64,000 bases of DNA from VRUE01 sp963753245 (GCA_963753245.1 CAVWBK010000002.1:186001-250000); one strand, 5' to 3'. Positions 17,151-26,167 are shown, counted from the first letter of the stretch. Translations and numbers: made by a program. The notes: generated by a model not told the origin, from the sequence alone.

Positions 17151-18191
17151 TCAAGCGGCTGCAGAGACTCCTGCATCGCCGCCATCCGGCACACTGCGGG
17201 GAGTCGAGGCCCCACGGGCACCCGAAGACGACTGGTTGCCGTTGAAGCTCTTTGCCTGACCCCGGCGCAGATAGACGATCTGTCCCTCGCGCAGCTCCAG
17301 CTTTTGGAGTTCGGCACGGGTCAACTGCGCCCAGACCTCGGTTCCGTCGGCGAGCTTGAACTCAACCCGGATCTCAAAGCCGAGGGCGACGATGCGTTGC
17401 ACCATCGCCTCCTCAGTGTTCTCGTCGGGATCGAGGACCACGGTCATGTCATGTGGTCGCACGTAGTCATCGCCGAGCCGGTTCACCTCACCGACAAAGC
17501 TCATCACGAACTCGGTCGCCGGGTGCTCGTAGAGCTCATTTGCCGAGCCAGACTGTTCGACCCGGCCGTCATTCATGACGACGAGCTGGCCGGCGACGTC
17601 CATCGCCTCCTCCTGGTCGTGGGTGACGAAGATCGTCGTCACGTGCATCTCGTCGTGGAGGTTGCGCAGCCAGGCGCGCAGGTCCTTGCGGACCTTGGCG
17701 TCGAGCGCGCCGAAGGGCTCGTCGAGGAGTAGCACCTGCGGCTCGACCGCCAGCGCCCGCGCCAGCGCCATCCGCTGGCGCTGGCCCCCGGAGAGCTGGG
17801 AGGGGTAGCGCTCAGCGAGTCCCTCGAGCTGGACAAGGCGCAGCAGCTCGTGTACGCGCTCCTCGATTTGGGGCTTTTTCCACTTTCGGATCGTCAGCCC
17901 AAAACCGACGTTGCCGAACACCGTCATGTGCTTGAACGCCGCGTAATGCTGGAAGACGAAGCCGACTTCCCGCTTCTGGGTCGGCTTTTTGGAGACGTCC
18001 TCGTCGTCGATCAGGACCCGTCCGCCGTCCAGCACCTCAAGGCCGGCAATCGCCCGCAGCAATGTGGACTTACCGCTACCGCTGGGCCCGAGCAGCGCGG
18101 TTAGCGAGCCGTCGGGGACCTCGATCGAAACGTCGTCTAGCGCCTGAAAGTCACCGAAGCTCTTGTTGGCTGCCTCGACTGAGATTCCCAT
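17151..18191 (-). CDS. cysA: sulfate/thiosulfate ABC transporter ATPase CysA
   Basis: The 346-residue ATPase has Walker A GPSGSGKST (about residues 35-43), Q-loop FVFQHYAAFKHMTVF, signature LSGGQRQRMALARAL, Walker B VLLLDEPFGALD and H-loop FVTHDQEEAMDVA. The spacing and FQHYAxFxHMTV are typical of CysA. After about residue 235 there is a regulatory C-terminal domain with VRPHDMTVV and a TOBE-like beta segment (EIRVEFKLADG). It drives sulfate or thiosulfate import with CysT and CysW. Its ATG overlaps the cysW stop (ATGA), so it is the last gene of the operon. Confidence 0.93.
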   Translation of the reverse strand: MGISVEAANKSFGDFQALDDVSIEVPDGSLTALLGPSGSGKSTLLRAIAGLEVLDGGRVLIDDEDVSKKPTQKREVGFVFQHYAAFKHMTVFGNVGFGLTIRKWKKPQIEERVHELLRLVQLEGLAERYPSQLSGGQRQRMALARALAVEPQVLLLDEPFGALDAKVRKDLRAWLRNLHDEMHVTTIFVTHDQEEAMDVAGQLVVMNDGRVEQSGSANELYEHPATEFVMSFVGEVNRLGDDYVRPHDMTVVLDPDENTEEAMVQRIVALGFEIRVEFKLADGTEVWAQLTRAELQKLELREGQIVYLRRGQAKSFNGNQSSSGARGASTPRSVPDGGDAGVSAAA

Positions 18192-19009
18192 CAGGCGTCC
18201 TCCTTTCTTTTCAGCAGGTTCATTGCCAGGAGTGTGGTTAGCGCCAGCAGTGCCAGCAGGACCGAGGCACCGAAGGCGCCCGGGAGGTTGAAGTTCTCGT
18301 ATTGCTTCTCGACGAAGAGCGGCAGCGTCTGGGTCTGACCGGAAATTGAGCCGGACACGACCGAGACCGCGCCGAACTCGCCGAGCACGCGGGCGGTTGT
18401 GAGGACGACGCCGTAGGCGACCCCCCAGCGGATCGCCGGCAGGGTGACGCGCCAGAAGGTCTGCCAGCTGTTGGCTCCGAGGGTCTCGGCGGCCTGCTCC
18501 TGTTCGGTGCCGATCTCCTGCAGCACGGGAACCGTCTCGCGCACCACGAATGGCAGCGAGACGAAGATGCTGGCGAGGACCATCCCCGGCACCGAGAAGA
18601 GGATCTTGATCCCGGCTTCAGCGAGGGCGGGTTCGAACCAGCCTTTTTTTCCGTAGAGGAGAAAGAGCGAGAGGCCAATGACAACCGGGGAGATCGCAAA
18701 GGGGAGGTTGATGATCGCGTCGATCAGGCCGCTGCCAGGGCTGCGATGGCGGACGAGCAGCAGCGCGCAGCCGATCCCGAAGATCGTGTTGAGAGGGACC
18801 GCGATCGCGACCATGATCAGGGTCAACTTGAGAGCGTGCAGGCCATCGGATGAGGTGATCGCTTCGATCGGCGGCGAGATCCCGCTTTCGAAGGTTTTGT
18901 AAAAGATCAGGCTGAGCGGAAGTAGCAGGAGCACCAGGATGTAGCCGAGGCCGGCGACCCGCAGGCCCCACCGACTGGCACCTCTAGAGCCGCTCATCGT
19001 CATCCTCAT
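18191..19009 (-). CDS. cysW: sulfate ABC permease CysW
   Basis: The 272-residue protein has six helices and the CysW landmarks: IINLPFAISPVVIGLSLFLL, SIFVSLPFVVRETVPVL and the EAA loop AAETLGANSWQTFWRVTLPA, followed by LTTARVLGEFGAVSVVSGSI. With CysT it forms the sulfate pore. Its start overlaps the 3' end of cysT by 26 bases; an internal ATG at 18997 (residue 5) would reduce the overlap and is also plausible. Confidence 0.92.
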   Translation of the reverse strand: MRMTMSGSRGASRWGLRVAGLGYILVLLLLPLSLIFYKTFESGISPPIEAITSSDGLHALKLTLIMVAIAVPLNTIFGIGCALLLVRHRSPGSGLIDAIINLPFAISPVVIGLSLFLLYGKKGWFEPALAEAGIKILFSVPGMVLASIFVSLPFVVRETVPVLQEIGTEQEQAAETLGANSWQTFWRVTLPAIRWGVAYGVVLTTARVLGEFGAVSVVSGSISGQTQTLPLFVEKQYENFNLPGAFGASVLLALLALTTLLAMNLLKRKEDA

Positions 19010-19892
19010 TCGCTGAGGTCGCTGTGTTGCCGCTCATCGGCATCGTCGTCAGCCCGCTCGAGCGTTCGTGGCGGGCGCCCCAGCGCTGAATCAAGGTGAC
19101 CGCCGCAAGGCAGAGGAGGGAGGCGAACAGCAGGACGATCGAGACCGCTGCCGCCCCGCTTTCATTGCCCGATTCGATCTGGTGAAAGATGAAGATCGAG
19201 GTGACCATTGTGTTCGGCAGGCTGCCGGCGAAGAGCAGCAGCGAGCCGAACTCGCCCAGCGCCCGGGCGAAGGCCAGCGCGATCCCAGCGGCGAGGCCGG
19301 GAAGGAGGTTGGGGAAGATGATTCGGCGGAAGACCGTGAGGCCGCCGGCACCCAGCGAGGCTGCGGCCTCCTCCATCTCCTTGTCCATCTCGATCAGCAG
19401 CGGCTGAACGGCGCGGACGACGAAGGGAAGGGTTACGAAGAGCAGCGCGACGATGATCGCCGCGCGAGTCGAGGAGATGTTGATGCCAAAGGGGCTCTTG
19501 GCGCCCCAGAGCTGAATCAGGATGAGGCTGGTGACGATCGTCGGCAGCGCGAAGGGGAGGTCGATCACGGCGTTGAGCACCGACTTCCCCGGAAACTGGT
19601 CGCGGACCAAAAGCCAGGCGATGACGGTTCCGAACACGGCGTTGATCAGGACGACGATCAAGGAGCAGACCAGGGTCAGCTCGAGCGAGCGCTTGGCCTG
19701 TTCCTGGGTGACCTGGCTCCAGAAATGACTCAGGCCCTGGCTCAGCGACTGGTCGGTGAGCGCGGCGATCGGCAGCAGCACGATCAGGCTTAGGTAGAGC
19801 ACGACCATGCCCCGACCGAGACCGCTGCCGACCCCGGGCAGGCGGAATCCTGCCCGGGATGCGGCGCTCGGATTTGCGGCGTGAGCCTCCAT
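18984..19892 (-). CDS. cysT: sulfate ABC permease CysT
   Basis: The 302-residue protein has six helices: an N-terminal helix VVLYLSLIVLLPIAAL, then VIDLPFALPTIVTSLILIQL, LLFVTLPFVVRAVQPLLIEM and the EAA loop AAASLGAGGLTVFRRIIFPN, with IALAFARALGEFGSLLLFAG. These are the usual CysT (CysU) motifs. The first 25 and last 25 residues are hydrophilic and variable. It lies 3 bases after sbp, consistent with one transcript. Confidence 0.92.
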   Translation of the reverse strand: MEAHAANPSAASRAGFRLPGVGSGLGRGMVVLYLSLIVLLPIAALTDQSLSQGLSHFWSQVTQEQAKRSLELTLVCSLIVVLINAVFGTVIAWLLVRDQFPGKSVLNAVIDLPFALPTIVTSLILIQLWGAKSPFGINISSTRAAIIVALLFVTLPFVVRAVQPLLIEMDKEMEEAAASLGAGGLTVFRRIIFPNLLPGLAAGIALAFARALGEFGSLLLFAGSLPNTMVTSIFIFHQIESGNESGAAAVSIVLLFASLLCLAAVTLIQRWGARHERSSGLTTMPMSGNTATSANEDDDERL

Positions 19893-19895
19893 TGG

Positions 19896-20951
19896 TCAGC
19901 CGGAGGTGGAGACCCCGAGTTCGCCCTCGATCTTGGCCACCGAGCCGGATTCTTCGTCGAAGAAATCTTCGTTGACCTTGCCCCAGCCGCCGAACTTGCT
20001 GATCTTGAACAGGTCCTTCGGCGTCGGGAACTGCTTCGGGTCGACCAGCTTCGGGTTGACCGGGCGGTAGCCGTTTTCAGCCCAAAGTTCCTGGCCTTCG
20101 TTGGACCACAGGAACTTGAGGAAGTCTTCGGCAGCCGGCTCGGGCGCTTCCTTGGTGACCGCGATCGGGGTTTCGATCTGAATCGTCGAAGGCGGAATCA
20201 CGTATTCGACTTCTTCGCCTTCCTTTTCAGCCTTGATCGCTTCGTTCTCATAGGTGAGGAGGACGTTGCCCTCGCCCTGGCTGAAGGCCGCGAACGCGTC
20301 ACGGCCGCTGCCCGGCTGGGCCTTGGTCTTTTCGAGCACGGTCTTCACCGCTTCGAGCGCCTTTGCAGGCGAGGCGCCTTCTTCGATGGCGCTGCCGTAG
20401 ATGGCCATGATGTTCCAACGGGCCGACCCTGAGCTGAACGGGTTCGGGGTGACAACTTCTGCTTCTTCGTTCGACTCAAGGTCCTTGAATGACTTGATCC
20501 CCAGCGGGTTGCCTTTTTTGACCAGGATGACCACAACGGAGTCGGTCGCGTAGCCGCCATAGGGCTGCTTTTCCCAGTTCTTGGAGACGAGTTCGCCTTC
20601 TTCGACCAGGCGTTCCATGTCCCCCGCCTGCGAGAAGTGGACGACGGACGCGGGCTGCCCGGCCACCACGGCCCGGCTCTGGTCGCCGGAGGCGCCGAAG
20701 GAGTTACTGAAGCTGACTCCATTGCCCTGGGCGGTCTTTTCGAAGGCCGGCTCGAGCGTTTCGGCGTAGACCGATTCGGGGGTCGAGTAGCCGACCAGGT
20801 CGAGCTTCGCCCCGGCCGATGAAGATGAAGAGGTTGTGCTTGAGCTGCTTCCGCAACCTGTGACTACAGCCGCGACCAGCAACGCAAACAGGGCGACCGG
20901 GAGGGTCGCTCTCACGCTGCGCCGCCGGGTTACCTTGCGCGCGTTCCGCAT
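19896..20951 (-). CDS. sbp: sulfate-binding lipoprotein
   Basis: The lipoprotein signal (ALFALLVAAVVTGC, lipobox VTGC at about residues 30-33) is followed by a Ser/Thr-rich spacer and a periplasmic-binding-type domain. Family motifs: DLVGYSTPESVYAETLEPAF, SFGASGDQSRAVVAGQPASV (the sulfate loop), YATDSVVVILVKKGNP, TPNPFSSGSARWNIMAIYG and NVLLTYENEAIKAEKEG. It delivers sulfate to CysTWA. It is the first gene of the operon, with AAGGAATCC just before ATG 20951. No cys biosynthesis genes lie next to it. Confidence 0.92.
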   Translation of the reverse strand: MRNARKVTRRRSVRATLPVALFALLVAAVVTGCGSSSSTTSSSSSAGAKLDLVGYSTPESVYAETLEPAFEKTAQGNGVSFSNSFGASGDQSRAVVAGQPASVVHFSQAGDMERLVEEGELVSKNWEKQPYGGYATDSVVVILVKKGNPLGIKSFKDLESNEEAEVVTPNPFSSGSARWNIMAIYGSAIEEGASPAKALEAVKTVLEKTKAQPGSGRDAFAAFSQGEGNVLLTYENEAIKAEKEGEEVEYVIPPSTIQIETPIAVTKEAPEPAAEDFLKFLWSNEGQELWAENGYRPVNPKLVDPKQFPTPKDLFKISKFGGWGKVNEDFFDEESGSVAKIEGELGVSTSG

Positions 20952-21002
20952 AGAAGGATTCCTTCCTATGTTGACAGTCTTAGTTTGTTGACTGACTTAG
21001 TT

Positions 21003-21030
21003 CAAATAAGATTGCGAGACGCTAGCACAA
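21003..21030 (-). promoter_or_regulatory. predicted promoter of the sulfate operon
   Basis: On the minus strand a -35 TTGTGC (21025-21030) and a -10 TATTTG (21003-21008) are 16 bases apart, inside the same upstream word ATTGTGCTAG as at pstS. The leader holds two GTCAACA words (20984-20990 and 20970-20976) that could be a repressor site. Confidence 0.42.
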
Positions 21031-21138
21031 TGTCGATCGAAAAAGTTAGAAATGCGGTTCCAGAACCGCGTTTAGACTCGCCCCAAGCGGCGCAGCGCTG
21101 CGCCCGCGCCGAGACAAACCGCTGCCCGGGAGGTCGGG

Positions 21139-22020
21139 ATGACCGTTGACGTGGTGCGTACGCCGGAGGCGGCCCTTGAGGGCCTGCCCGACTTTCCATT
21201 CGACGCCAACTATGCGGAGGTCGACGGGCTGCGGCTCGCCTATGTGGATGAGGGCGAGGGCAGGCCGGTCGTCTTCTTTCACGGCGAGCCGACCTGGTCG
21301 TTCCTCTGGCGCAAGGTGATTCCTCCGGTCCGCGACGCGGGGTTCCGCTGCATCGCACCCGACTACGCGGGCTTCGGCCGCTCGGATAAGCCAACCGACC
21401 TCGGTTGGTACAGCTATGACCGCCATGTCGAGCTGATCTCGGCCCTGATCGAGGAGCTCGACCTGCGCGACGCGACCGCGGTCGTGCACGACTGGGGCGG
21501 GCCGATCGGGCTACGCCTGGCGGTCGAGCACCCGGAGCGCTTCTCGCGCCTGGTGATCATGGAGACCGGTCCCTTCACTGGCCACCAGAAGATGAGCGAC
21601 GCCTGGCTGCAATTTCGCGAGTTCGTCCGCGAAAACGCCGATGTGCCGGTCGGCTTCCTGATCCGTGGCGGCTGCAAACAAGATCCCGGTGATGCGGTGA
21701 TCGCCGCCTATGAGGCGCCCTATCCCACGCCCGGGTCGAAGGCCGGCCCACGCGCTTTCCCGCTGATCCTCCCGACCGAGCCCGGGGCGCCGGGAGCGGC
21801 GGAGGGCCGAGCGGTCGCCGAGGCGCTGCGCAAGGACGAGCGCCCGACCCTGGTGCTGTGGGCGGATTCAGACCCGATCCTTCCCTTCTCAGTTGGGGAG
21901 CGAACCTCCGAGCGGCTCGGATTCCCGCCGCCGCGCCCGATCGAGGATGCCTCGCATTTCCTCCAGGAGGACAAAGGCGAGCAGATTGGCGCCCTGATCG
22001 CCGAGTGGCTACTCGGTTGA
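21139..22020 (+). CDS. haloalkane dehalogenase
   Basis: The 293-residue alpha/beta hydrolase has the haloalkane dehalogenase set: HGEPTWSFLWRK (oxyanion hole with the halide-side residue), DYAGFGRSDKP, the nucleophile in VVHDWGGPIGLRLA (Asp followed by the halide-binding Trp), the acid in LVLWADSDPILP and the base in IEDASHFLQED. Such enzymes cleave carbon-halogen bonds with water. The DSDPILP acid position points to HLD subfamily I. The native substrate cannot be inferred. It has no transporter or dehydrogenase neighbours. ATG 21139 has GGGAGGTCGGG upstream. Its 3' end overlaps the convergent gene by 12 bases. Confidence 0.85.
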   Translation: MTVDVVRTPEAALEGLPDFPFDANYAEVDGLRLAYVDEGEGRPVVFFHGEPTWSFLWRKVIPPVRDAGFRCIAPDYAGFGRSDKPTDLGWYSYDRHVELISALIEELDLRDATAVVHDWGGPIGLRLAVEHPERFSRLVIMETGPFTGHQKMSDAWLQFREFVRENADVPVGFLIRGGCKQDPGDAVIAAYEAPYPTPGSKAGPRAFPLILPTEPGAPGAAEGRAVAEALRKDERPTLVLWADSDPILPFSVGERTSERLGFPPPRPIEDASHFLQEDKGEQIGALIAEWLLG

Positions 22021-23139
22021 GTTGGCCAGGGTCCAGACCTTTGCCCTCAGGGCCTCGCGGGAGAGTCCGTCGAGCAAACGCACCCGGCGCGGGGGGCGGT
22101 CCTCCTCGACCCAGGTGAGTGTTCCCGGCCAGTAGGGCCCCGGCGGGGTTCCCGGCCGGTGGAAGGCCGAGGTGAAGGTCCAACAGCCGGTGTTGTGAAG
22201 CTGGCCACCGCCGCTCAGTGACCAGGGCCCCTCCTTGGCGCCGGGTCCGGCGCGGTGGGTGTGACCGGTGATCAAATGCGCTGCGCCGCTCCCCAGGCGC
22301 CGCTCCATCTCGAGAGCTGCCTCGATCCCGGAGCGGGTGATTGCAGCGACCGAGATGTCGGCCTCAAATTCCGCGCGTAGGAGGCGGTTGAGGCCCCAGA
22401 CGCTTGACCGGACCCCGGCCCCCAGGGCGGTGCGCGTGGCGAGGCGGCGGAGGCGTCCGCGGCGCCGATCGCCACCGGAGATCCGCCGCCAGGCGCTCTC
22501 GGAGGGGCTGGCTCGGCGGCTCGCTCGCGAGCGCCCGATGCCGCCCTGGACGAAGCCATCGGAGAGTCCGTAGATTGGCGCCAGGATGCGCTCGTAGTCC
22601 TCGGGAGCGGCCGGATCTGGAATCGGTCCAAGGACCCGCATCACCGCCGCCGCGGCCAGGCACTCGACTCGCGGCAGGCTCATGTGGCAGTCCATGTAGT
22701 GACCATGGGTCGCGTAGACGTCCTCGCGTAGCCAGATCCCCGGGTAGGCGACGGTCAGGGTCGCGGGCTCAAGCCAGGCGGCGATTCTGGTCGCAGCCTC
22801 GCCGGCCGGCGCTAGGCACTGCTCGAGGCCAAGCTGGCCGCCGGGGTCGAAGGCCAGCTCTTCGAGCAGGGAGCCGGCGAGGCGATGATCGTGGTTGCCG
22901 GGCACGAGGACGATCTCAGCACCGGCCATCGCCTCGCCGAGCTCCTCGAAGAAGGGCCCCGCGGCCTCAAGGGCAGCCGCCATGGGCAGCTCACGCAGCT
23001 CGATTGCGTCGCCCAGTAGCACGAGGCGATCGGCGCCCGATATTTCCTCGAGCAGGATGCGCCGGATCTCGCCGTCGCGAAGGAGGTCATCGCCGTTGGA
23101 GCTGCCGAGATGTAGGTCTGAGACGATCGCGGTGCGCAC
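22009..23139 (-). CDS. calcineurin-type metallophosphoesterase
   Basis: The 376-residue protein shows the metal-site motifs in order: IVSDLHLGS (DxH), VLLGDAIEL (GDxxE in place of GDxxD), VPGNHDHRL (GNHD/H), YATHGHYMD (GH) and LITGHTHRAG (GHxH). A variable 100-residue insert rich in Arg/Ala lies between the fourth and fifth motifs (about residues 190-280). It is soluble with no signal peptide. The substrate is not predictable; similar actinobacterial proteins are annotated as UDP-2,3-diacylglucosamine-like or plain phosphoesterases. Its last codons overlap the dehalogenase gene. Confidence 0.8.
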   Translation of the reverse strand: MRTAIVSDLHLGSSNGDDLLRDGEIRRILLEEISGADRLVLLGDAIELRELPMAAALEAAGPFFEELGEAMAGAEIVLVPGNHDHRLAGSLLEELAFDPGGQLGLEQCLAPAGEAATRIAAWLEPATLTVAYPGIWLREDVYATHGHYMDCHMSLPRVECLAAAAVMRVLGPIPDPAAPEDYERILAPIYGLSDGFVQGGIGRSRASRRASPSESAWRRISGGDRRRGRLRRLATRTALGAGVRSSVWGLNRLLRAEFEADISVAAITRSGIEAALEMERRLGSGAAHLITGHTHRAGPGAKEGPWSLSGGGQLHNTGCWTFTSAFHRPGTPPGPYWPGTLTWVEEDRPPRRVRLLDGLSREALRAKVWTLANSTE

Positions 23140-23193
23140 CGGCCCAACCTACTTCCTGGCTGGGCGGCCAGTCGCCTCTCTAGAATCACTTCG

Positions 23194-24111
23194 GTGAGCA
23201 CGCTTGGCGAAGAGAAGCTGGCACCTGCGAACGGGATCGAGCTCGCCTATCAGGAGGGTGGGGACCCTGGCGGCGAGCCGCTGGTTCTGATCATGGGCCT
23301 CGCCGCGCAGATGCTCGCTTGGGAGGAGGACTTCTGCGCGATGCTGGCCGAGCGCGGCTTCCGCGTGATCCGTTTTGACAACCGCGACATCGGCCACTCG
23401 ACGATGCTGGACTGGACGGGTATGCCCTCGCGCGTGGACATGCTCCTCGGTCGCCGCGCGAGCGCCGCCTACCTGCTCAAGGACATGGCCGCGGACACCT
23501 TCGGCCTGATGGATCAATTGGGAATCGCGGCGGCAAATGTGGTCGGCGCCTCGATGGGCGGAATGATCGCCCAGGAGATGGCGATCCGTAGACCTGAGCG
23601 GGTGCGCTCGATGGTCTCGATGATGTCGACGACCGGCGCCCGCTGGAGCAGCCAGCCGAGCCTCAAAGCCTGGGGCCTTCTCTTTGCCAAATACCCCGCC
23701 ACCCGGGAGGAATTCGTCAGGCGCGCGGTCCGCACGCTGACCGTGATGGGCTCGCCGAAATACCCGATGAGCTCTGAACGCGTCGCCGCTCTAGCCGGGG
23801 CGATGTATGACCGCTCGCACAATCCGGCCGGCATCGTCCGCCAGATGCACGCGATCAGCGCCTCGGCTGATCGCACCTCGCGCCTGCGCCAGCTCGCTGT
23901 GCCGACCACGGTTCTGCATGGAAGCGCCGATCCTCTCGCACGCCCGTCGGGGGGCCGCGCGACGGCCGGCGCGATACCCGGTGCCCGTCTACGCATCTTC
24001 GAGGGTATGGGCCATGACCTGCCACGTGCCCTTTGGCCGACCTTTGTCGATGAGATCGCCGCGACCGCCGCTCGCTCCGAGGACTCGACGGTCGCCGCTG
24101 AGGCTGCCTGA
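23194..24111 (+). CDS. alpha/beta hydrolase
   Basis: The 305-residue protein has the hydrolase fold: LVLIMGLAAQMLAWEEDFC (oxyanion region), IRFDNRDIGHST, the nucleophile elbow VVGASMGGMIAQEMA (GxSxGG), the acid region TTVLHGSADPLA and the base FEGMGHDLPRALWP. The FDNRDxGxS motif is typical of a large actinobacterial group annotated as epoxide-hydrolase- or aclacinomycin-methylesterase-like. The substrate is unknown. GTG 23194 starts the frame. It lies divergently 54 bases from the metallophosphoesterase gene. Confidence 0.8.
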   Translation: MSTLGEEKLAPANGIELAYQEGGDPGGEPLVLIMGLAAQMLAWEEDFCAMLAERGFRVIRFDNRDIGHSTMLDWTGMPSRVDMLLGRRASAAYLLKDMAADTFGLMDQLGIAAANVVGASMGGMIAQEMAIRRPERVRSMVSMMSTTGARWSSQPSLKAWGLLFAKYPATREEFVRRAVRTLTVMGSPKYPMSSERVAALAGAMYDRSHNPAGIVRQMHAISASADRTSRLRQLAVPTTVLHGSADPLARPSGGRATAGAIPGARLRIFEGMGHDLPRALWPTFVDEIAATAARSEDSTVAAEAA

Positions 24112-24123
24112 GCAAGCCGTGTA

Positions 24124-24151
24124 GCTGGCCCGATCACCAGATTGGGCCAGC
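24124..24151. terminator. bidirectional hairpin
   Basis: An 8-bp perfect stem (GCTGGCCC/GGGCCAGC) with a 12-base loop lies 12 bases past the hydrolase stop and also downstream of tRNA-Leu on the other strand, so it can end both. Confidence 0.55.
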
Positions 24152-24208
24152 CGGAGCTCCGCGCGGTTCCTCGCCGTCGATGGCTGGCACCGACTCAGGT
24201 GTCCTGAT

Positions 24209-24291
24209 GCGGCTGAAAGGAGTCGAACCTTCACGGGCTCTCGCCCACACGGACCTGAACCGTGCGCGTCTACCAGTTCCGCCACAGCCGC
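24209..24291 (-). tRNA. tRNA-Leu (anticodon CAG)
   Basis: The 83-nt minus-strand sequence has acceptor GCGGCTG/CAGCCGC, the anticodon stem CACGG/CCGTG around TTCAGGT (anticodon CAG), a long variable arm (TGGGCGAGAGCCCGT) as required for Leu, and the T arm AAGGTTCGACTCCTT. CCA is not encoded. Confidence 0.95.
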
Positions 24292-24381
24292 GGGAGCAGC
24301 AATCTATCGATTGGTCCTCCTGATCCGCCTGAGCGGGGTGAGACGATCGAGGGTGCTCGCTCGCTAGAATCGCGCCTCCTC

Positions 24382-24454
24382 GCCGCTATCGTCTAGGGGA
24401 CTAGGACGCCGGATTCTCAGTCCGGAAACCGGGGTTCGAATCCCCGTAGCGGTA
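24382..24454 (+). tRNA. tRNA-Glu (anticodon CTC)
   Basis: The 73-nt sequence folds fully: acceptor GCCGCTA/TAGCGGT (with one G-U pair), anticodon stem CCGGA/TCCGG around TTCTCAG (anticodon CTC), and T arm CGGGGTTCGAATCCCCG. It is divergent from tRNA-Leu. The accessory genes start directly past its 3' end. Confidence 0.95.
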
Positions 24455-24527
24455 TTGCGGCAGGAGAGGCGGCCTGCAACTACGGCCCATTCGGTGTCCG
24501 CCCGTGGCTACGGCCATAATCCCGACG

Positions 24528-25673
24528 ATGTCGGTACGGGTTGACGTGGCGCCCGCGTTGCTGGCGTGGGCAACTGAGCGCTCCGGGCGAACCCCGGAGT
24601 ACCTGGCGAAGCGTTTCCCGGCGCTCTCCAGATGGGCGGCCGGAGAGAAAAAGCCCACTATCAAGCAGCTTGAGCAGTTCGCGAGGGCGACCGATACATC
24701 GGTCGGCTACTTACTTCGGAGTGAGCCGCCCGAGGATCGATTGCCGGTACCGGACCTCCGCACGCTGCCGGCCACGCGTGCTGCCCGACCGAGCCCGAAT
24801 CTTCTCGACACGATCTTCCTCTGCCAGCAGCGACAAGATTGGTATCGGAGCTACCTGCTGAACCATGGTGGGGAGGCGTTGGATTTCGTCGGCTCGGTTA
24901 GCACCGCCCAGGAGCCGGCGGCGACCGCCAGGAACATCCGGGGTGCTCTTCAGTTTCGGGTTGCAGACAGAGCAGGCCTCGGTAGCTGGTCTGAGGCCTT
25001 GCGCGAGTTTGCCGAACGCGCTGAGGACGCCGGGGTCCTAGTGATGATCAGCGGGATCGTTGGAAGCAATACGCATCGCAAACTCGATCCAGAGGAGTTT
25101 CGTGGTTTCGCACTCGTGGATGACCTTGCACCGGTGGTTTTCGTCAACGGCGCCGACACGAAAGCTGCGCAGATTTTCACCCTGGCCCACGAGCTAGCCC
25201 ACATCTGGCTAGGTCAACCAGCGGTCTCGAATATCGGGCTGCGCACCAGAGCTGCGGACGGGACTGAGCGTTGGTGCAATGCCGTCGCCGCTGAATTGTT
25301 AGTCCCGATGGAGTCGTTTCAGGCGGAATTCAGGCGAGACGCCGAACTGGGGGACGAGCTGCAGAGGTTGGCGAGGACTTACAAGGTCAGCACGCTTGTC
25401 GTCCTCCGGCGCGTTCTTGATGCGGGACTGATTTCGTGGCCCGATTACCAAGCAGCCTTCGAGGACCAGCTAGAGATGATGGCGGAGACTGGCGGTGCCT
25501 CCGGAGGGAACTTCTACAACACGACTCCCGTCCGCACCAGCAAGACCTTTGCGCGAGCCATCGTCGTCGACACCTTGGAGGGCGGCACGCTGCACCGTGA
25601 CGCGTTCCACCTCCTCGGAGTCCGGAAATACGAGACCTTCAAAGATCTTGGCGAGCGCCTTGGGGTTGCCTGA
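24528..25673 (+). CDS. XRE-ImmA/IrrE-type zinc peptidase
   Basis: The N-terminal 70 residues form an XRE-like helix-turn-helix (ALLAWATERSG, YLAKRFPALSRWAAGEKKPT, LEQFARATDTSVGYL). The C-terminal part has the zinc-peptidase motif FTLAHELAHIWLG (HExxH at about residue 221) with NAVAAELLVPMESF downstream, the third ligand. This is the COG2856 architecture. Relatives cleave repressors in phage-like elements, or serve as the antitoxin-like partner of a downstream PIN/DUF4411 toxin. The stop overlaps the next start (TGATG), so the two are coupled. ATG 24528 is chosen because it starts the HTH; GTG 24504 is in frame. It begins 74 bases after tRNA-Glu. Confidence 0.88.
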   Translation: MSVRVDVAPALLAWATERSGRTPEYLAKRFPALSRWAAGEKKPTIKQLEQFARATDTSVGYLLRSEPPEDRLPVPDLRTLPATRAARPSPNLLDTIFLCQQRQDWYRSYLLNHGGEALDFVGSVSTAQEPAATARNIRGALQFRVADRAGLGSWSEALREFAERAEDAGVLVMISGIVGSNTHRKLDPEEFRGFALVDDLAPVVFVNGADTKAAQIFTLAHELAHIWLGQPAVSNIGLRTRAADGTERWCNAVAAELLVPMESFQAEFRRDAELGDELQRLARTYKVSTLVVLRRVLDAGLISWPDYQAAFEDQLEMMAETGGASGGNFYNTTPVRTSKTFARAIVVDTLEGGTLHRDAFHLLGVRKYETFKDLGERLGVA

Positions 25674-26167
25674 TGTACCTCCTCGACTCCAACATCTTTA
25701 TCGAGGCTAAGAATCGCCATTACGGCTTCGACTTTTGCCCCGCCTTTTGGGACTGGCTCGTCAGGGAAAATGCCGCTTCTCTGGTGGCCAGCGTGGAATC
25801 TGTATCGGAAGAGCTTCAGGACGGAAGCGACGAGTTGGCCGATTGGGCGAAGGCGCGCCCAGACTTCTTCCTACCAGCCGACGACGATGTGGTCGCCAGC
25901 CTTTCGGTGCTGACCGAATGGACCGCGAATACGGACTACCTGGACGCTGCGATCAACGAGTTTCTGCAAGAGGCTGATTACTTCCTGATCGCTCACGCAC
26001 TGGCACGCGGCTTCACCGTCGTGACTCACGAGAAACAAAAAAACAGCAAAAAAAAGATCCAGATCCCGGATGCTTGCGATGCCAACGGGGTTGCCTGGAC
26101 GGATCCCTACGCGATGCTGCGGACCGAGGGAGCGCGCTTTGTCCTCGGGTCAAGCGAGTCCACCTAG
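25673..26167 (+). CDS. DUF4411 PIN-like toxin
   Basis: The 164-residue protein starts MYLLDSNIFIEAKNRHYGF, the first acidic position of a PIN-type nuclease. Further acidic positions include the SVSEELQDG and ADYFLIAHALARGFTVVTHE motifs, the latter typical of DUF4411. It ends with the conserved IPDACDANGVAWTDPYAMLR. DUF4411 proteins are encoded with COG2856 XRE-peptidases and are regarded as probable RNase toxins. The 1-base overlap with the peptidase gene supports a toxin-antitoxin pair. Activity is inferred from the family. Confidence 0.88.
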   Translation: MYLLDSNIFIEAKNRHYGFDFCPAFWDWLVRENAASLVASVESVSEELQDGSDELADWAKARPDFFLPADDDVVASLSVLTEWTANTDYLDAAINEFLQEADYFLIAHALARGFTVVTHEKQKNSKKKIQIPDACDANGVAWTDPYAMLRTEGARFVLGSSEST

